Origin: GWB1-37-8 sp964646925 | Lineage (GTDB): Bacteria > Patescibacteriota > Microgenomatia > Levybacterales > UBA12049 | Assembly: GCA_964646925.1 (NCBI GenBank) | Contig: CAZYIC010000028.1 | Span: 1 to 15,440, forward strand | Length of the DNA: 15,440 nt | Reading direction: 5' to 3' | Position numbers and translations under genes: made by a program | The notes under the pieces: generated by a model | Database searches by the model: none | Told to the model about the DNA's origin: nothing | Seen by the model: the letters and a program-made list of their open reading frames with translations, nothing else | Part shown: positions 13,688-15,440 of the stretch, one piece after another | Position numbering within the stretch: the first letter of the stretch is position 1 | How the letters are laid out: each line of letters starts with the position of its first letter

Positions 13688-13714
13688 TTGACGACGGCAA
13701 TATTTCTTGATAAT
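13688..13714 (+). promoter_or_regulatory. pyrG promoter
   Basis: TTGACG (13688-13693) and GATAAT (13709-13714, 15-base spacer) sit seven bases before the GTG start at 13722. An alternative -10, TATAAA at 13714, would be too close to the start. The transcript is predicted to be leaderless, beginning at or beside GTG. Confidence 0.5.
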
Positions 13715-13721
13715 ATAAATC

Positions 13722-15380
13722 GTGCACACTAAGTACATTTTTGTTTCCGGCGGTGTAATTTCAGGAATTGGCAAGGGTACAACCGCAGCTTCAATATCGC
13801 TTCTTCTCAAATCAACAGGTTACAAAATAGCTCCATTGAAATTTGAAAACTATCTTAACATGGATGCCGGCACTATTAATCCCATTGAGCACGGAGACAC
13901 GTTTCTTTGTGAAGACGGTACGGAAGCGGATATGGATATCGGAACTTATGAAAAATTTCTCAATGAAAACATGGGTAGGGATAATTTCGTAACAATGGGG
14001 CAGATTTATAAAACAGTAATAGATAAGGAGAGGAGATTTGAATACCATGGGGAAGACGTGGAGGCAATTCCTCATATAACTGATGAAATTACAAGAAAAA
14101 TTAATCACCTATCTCAAAAGTCTAACGCGGATATTGTAGTTATTGAATTGGGGGGAACAGCAGGTGAATACCAAAATGTTTTTTATTACGAAGCAAGCAG
14201 AATAATGACCTTGAAAAATCCGGGAAACGTTATCCATATTCACGTAACTTATGTACCAACACCCAACCATTTGGGAGAGCCAAAGACAAAACCGGCGCAA
14301 CTGTCTGTTAGAACCTTAAATTCTATGGGAATTCAGCCGGATTTTATTATTGCCCGATCCGAGAAGTATTTGGATCAAAGAAGAAAAGACAGATTTGCAC
14401 TTTTCTGCAACATGCATCCCGAAGATGTAATTTCAAATCCCGATTTGAAATCGGCATACGAGATTCCCCTTATGCTGCACGATCAAGGGCTTGATAAAAA
14501 AATCTTGCAAAAACTTCATTTGCCTGCAAAAACACCAAAATTAACAGAGTGGAAAAAGTTCTTAGATAAAGTTAGAAACCTGCCTGCCGGCAGGCAGATA
14601 GAAATCGCAATTGTTGGAAAATATTTTGGAACAGGAGATTATCAGCTGAGAGATTCTTATGCGGCGCTTTTTGACGCAATTGATCATGCTGCATATCACT
14701 CAAACGTAACAGTAAAAACCCGATGGGTGGATGCAGGAAAAATGGAGGTAGAAGATCCTGAAAAATTAATTGGAGCGCCTTCTGGAATTATTGTGCCGAT
14801 TGGCTGGGGAATCAGAGGGTCGGAAGGAATGATAAAGGCTGCGAGTTATGCCAGGAAAAATAAAATTCCCTATCTTGGCCTTTGTTACGGAATGCAGTTG
14901 GCGGTTATCGCTTTTGCCAGAGATGTTTTGGGATTTAAGGATGCAAATACAACAGAGAACGATTTCAAAACAAAACATCCGGTCATACATTTAATTCCGA
15001 GTCAAAAAGAATTAATGAAAAGAAGATCGTATGGGGGAACCATGAGATTGGGTGGGTGGGAGGCAAAAGTAAAAGAAGGAACGAGAGCTTACGAGCTTTA
15101 TGATAAGTACAATGATTTTACAAACAGAGAAAAAGGGTTAACCTCTGAAAGACATAGGCATAGATATGAGTTTAACAATAAATATACAAAAGATTTTGAA
15201 AAAGCAGGTCTTATTATTTCAGCAAGATCAGTTGTCGAAAATTTGGTAGAAATAATTGAACTTCCGAAAGAAACCCATCCATTTTATCTAGGAACTCAAG
15301 GTCATCCAGAATACAAAAGCCGCCCACTTAATCCCCACCCAATCTTCCTCGGCTTCCTGCAAGCTTGCAAGAATGTTTAG
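13722..15380 (+). CDS. pyrG: CTP synthase (divergent, CPR-like)
   Basis: PyrG makes CTP from UTP, ATP and glutamine. The GTG start gives MHTKYIFVSGGVISGIGKG, the conserved amidoligase opening with its P-loop. The N-terminal domain is unusual in detail: KFENYLNMDAGTINPIEHGD replaces the usual KxDPYxNxDPGTMxPxxHGE, and IELGGTAGEYQN replaces VEIGGTVGDIES. D72 and E142 align with the Mg ligands. The C-terminal class I glutaminase has nucleophile C388 in GLCYGMQLAV (usually CLGMQ) and H528/E530 in TQGHPEY. At 552 residues it is near normal length. Residues 286-292 (NLPAGRQ), in the linker between the two domains, derive from a palindromic insert. A promoter lies just upstream, and the stop is seven bases before the terminal repeat. 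Confidence 0.95.
   Translation: MHTKYIFVSGGVISGIGKGTTAASISLLLKSTGYKIAPLKFENYLNMDAGTINPIEHGDTFLCEDGTEADMDIGTYEKFLNENMGRDNFVTMGQIYKTVIDKERRFEYHGEDVEAIPHITDEITRKINHLSQKSNADIVVIELGGTAGEYQNVFYYEASRIMTLKNPGNVIHIHVTYVPTPNHLGEPKTKPAQLSVRTLNSMGIQPDFIIARSEKYLDQRRKDRFALFCNMHPEDVISNPDLKSAYEIPLMLHDQGLDKKILQKLHLPAKTPKLTEWKKFLDKVRNLPAGRQIEIAIVGKYFGTGDYQLRDSYAALFDAIDHAAYHSNVTVKTRWVDAGKMEVEDPEKLIGAPSGIIVPIGWGIRGSEGMIKAASYARKNKIPYLGLCYGMQLAVIAFARDVLGFKDANTTENDFKTKHPVIHLIPSQKELMKRRSYGGTMRLGGWEAKVKEGTRAYELYDKYNDFTNREKGLTSERHRHRYEFNNKYTKDFEKAGLIISARSVVENLVEIIELPKETHPFYLGTQGHPEYKSRPLNPHPIFLGFLQACKNV
14580..14597. repeat. Perfect 18-bp palindrome in pyrG
   Basis: ctgcctgccggcaggcag is a perfect palindrome centred between 14588 and 14589. 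It is far more GC-rich than its surroundings and is read in frame as LPAGRQ, in the linker between the amidoligase and glutaminase domains. A partial copy, cctgcctgcc, is at 12481-12490 inside the split tRNA-Asp. Confidence 0.85.
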
Positions 15381-15386
15381 TGTCAT

Positions 15387-15440
15387 TGAATAAGTTAAAA
15401 TACATTTGCGACATTTCAGGTAATGGCAAGTAGCATTGGG
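15387..15440. repeat. Right copy of 54-bp terminal inverted repeat
   Basis: This is the exact reverse complement of bases 1-54. It begins six bases after the pyrG stop and runs to the last base, so its true length beyond the window is unknown. The flanks differ at once (catt before this copy, cttat before the left copy read on the minus strand), which shows that only this block is shared. Confidence 0.95.

Noticed and set aside
15358..15369. tgcaagcttgca palindrome near the pyrG stop
   Set aside because: It is a 12-base palindrome inside coding sequence with no related copy in the window; it may be chance.
1..15440. Linear replicon with telomere-like ends
   Set aside because: The inverted ends do not fold into hairpins, the content is ordinary housekeeping genes, and a repeat-bounded contig explains the ends more simply.
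1..15440. CRISPR array, phage or toxin-antitoxin genes
   Set aside because: No regularly spaced direct repeats, integrase, capsid or toxin-like frames were seen on either strand.

Overview
The window is 15,440 bases of AT-rich bacterial sequence and is almost fully coding. It most likely comes from Candidatus Patescibacteria (CPR), perhaps a Microgenomates-type lineage. This is inferred from three things: compact genes with overlapping starts and stops; a divergent PyrG and MurT/GatD pair; and short GC-rich palindromes inserted in frame inside protein genes (reading LPAGRQ in PyrG), which I associate with CPR genomes. No marker in the window proves the placement. TGA is a stop codon for dnaE, gatA, murT and htpX, so this is not the recoded Gracilibacteria/Absconditabacteria code.

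Layout. Positions 178-12367 form a long minus-strand block, transcribed from right to left: polX, lemA, htpX, murT, gatD, gatC, gatA, gatB, dnaE and a small coiled-coil protein. Gene pairs either overlap as ATGA (murT/gatD, gatA/gatB) or are separated by gaps of about 10-50 bases. Positions 12368-13515 hold divergent promoters, a tRNA-Asp that interrupts a second tRNA-Asp-like sequence, a gene for a membrane-anchored protein with two LysM domains, and a tRNA-Gly(CCC) enclosed by the arms of a palindromic repeat. Positions 13516-15380 hold a 44-residue membrane protein and pyrG, both on the plus strand.

How the genes relate. DnaE and PolX are DNA polymerases, both carrying PHP domains. GatCAB converts misacylated Asp-tRNA(Asn)/Glu-tRNA(Gln). 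MurT/GatD amidates the glutamate of lipid II, and with the LysM protein it suggests a peptidoglycan wall. LemA and HtpX form a membrane quality-control pair. PyrG makes CTP. Three of these activities (GatCAB, MurT/GatD, PyrG) use glutamine as nitrogen donor.

What stands out. (1) The first and last 54 bases are an exact inverted repeat, so the window is probably a complete contig that ends at a repeat. (2) Two tRNA loci look rearranged: tRNA-Asp inside the anticodon loop of another tRNA-Asp, and tRNA-Gly inside the loop of a mobile-looking palindrome. (3) gatB, gatD (three times), murT and pyrG all appear to carry in-frame repeat insertions. (4) Several first genes have a -10 box 6-9 bases before the start codon, which implies leaderless mRNAs.
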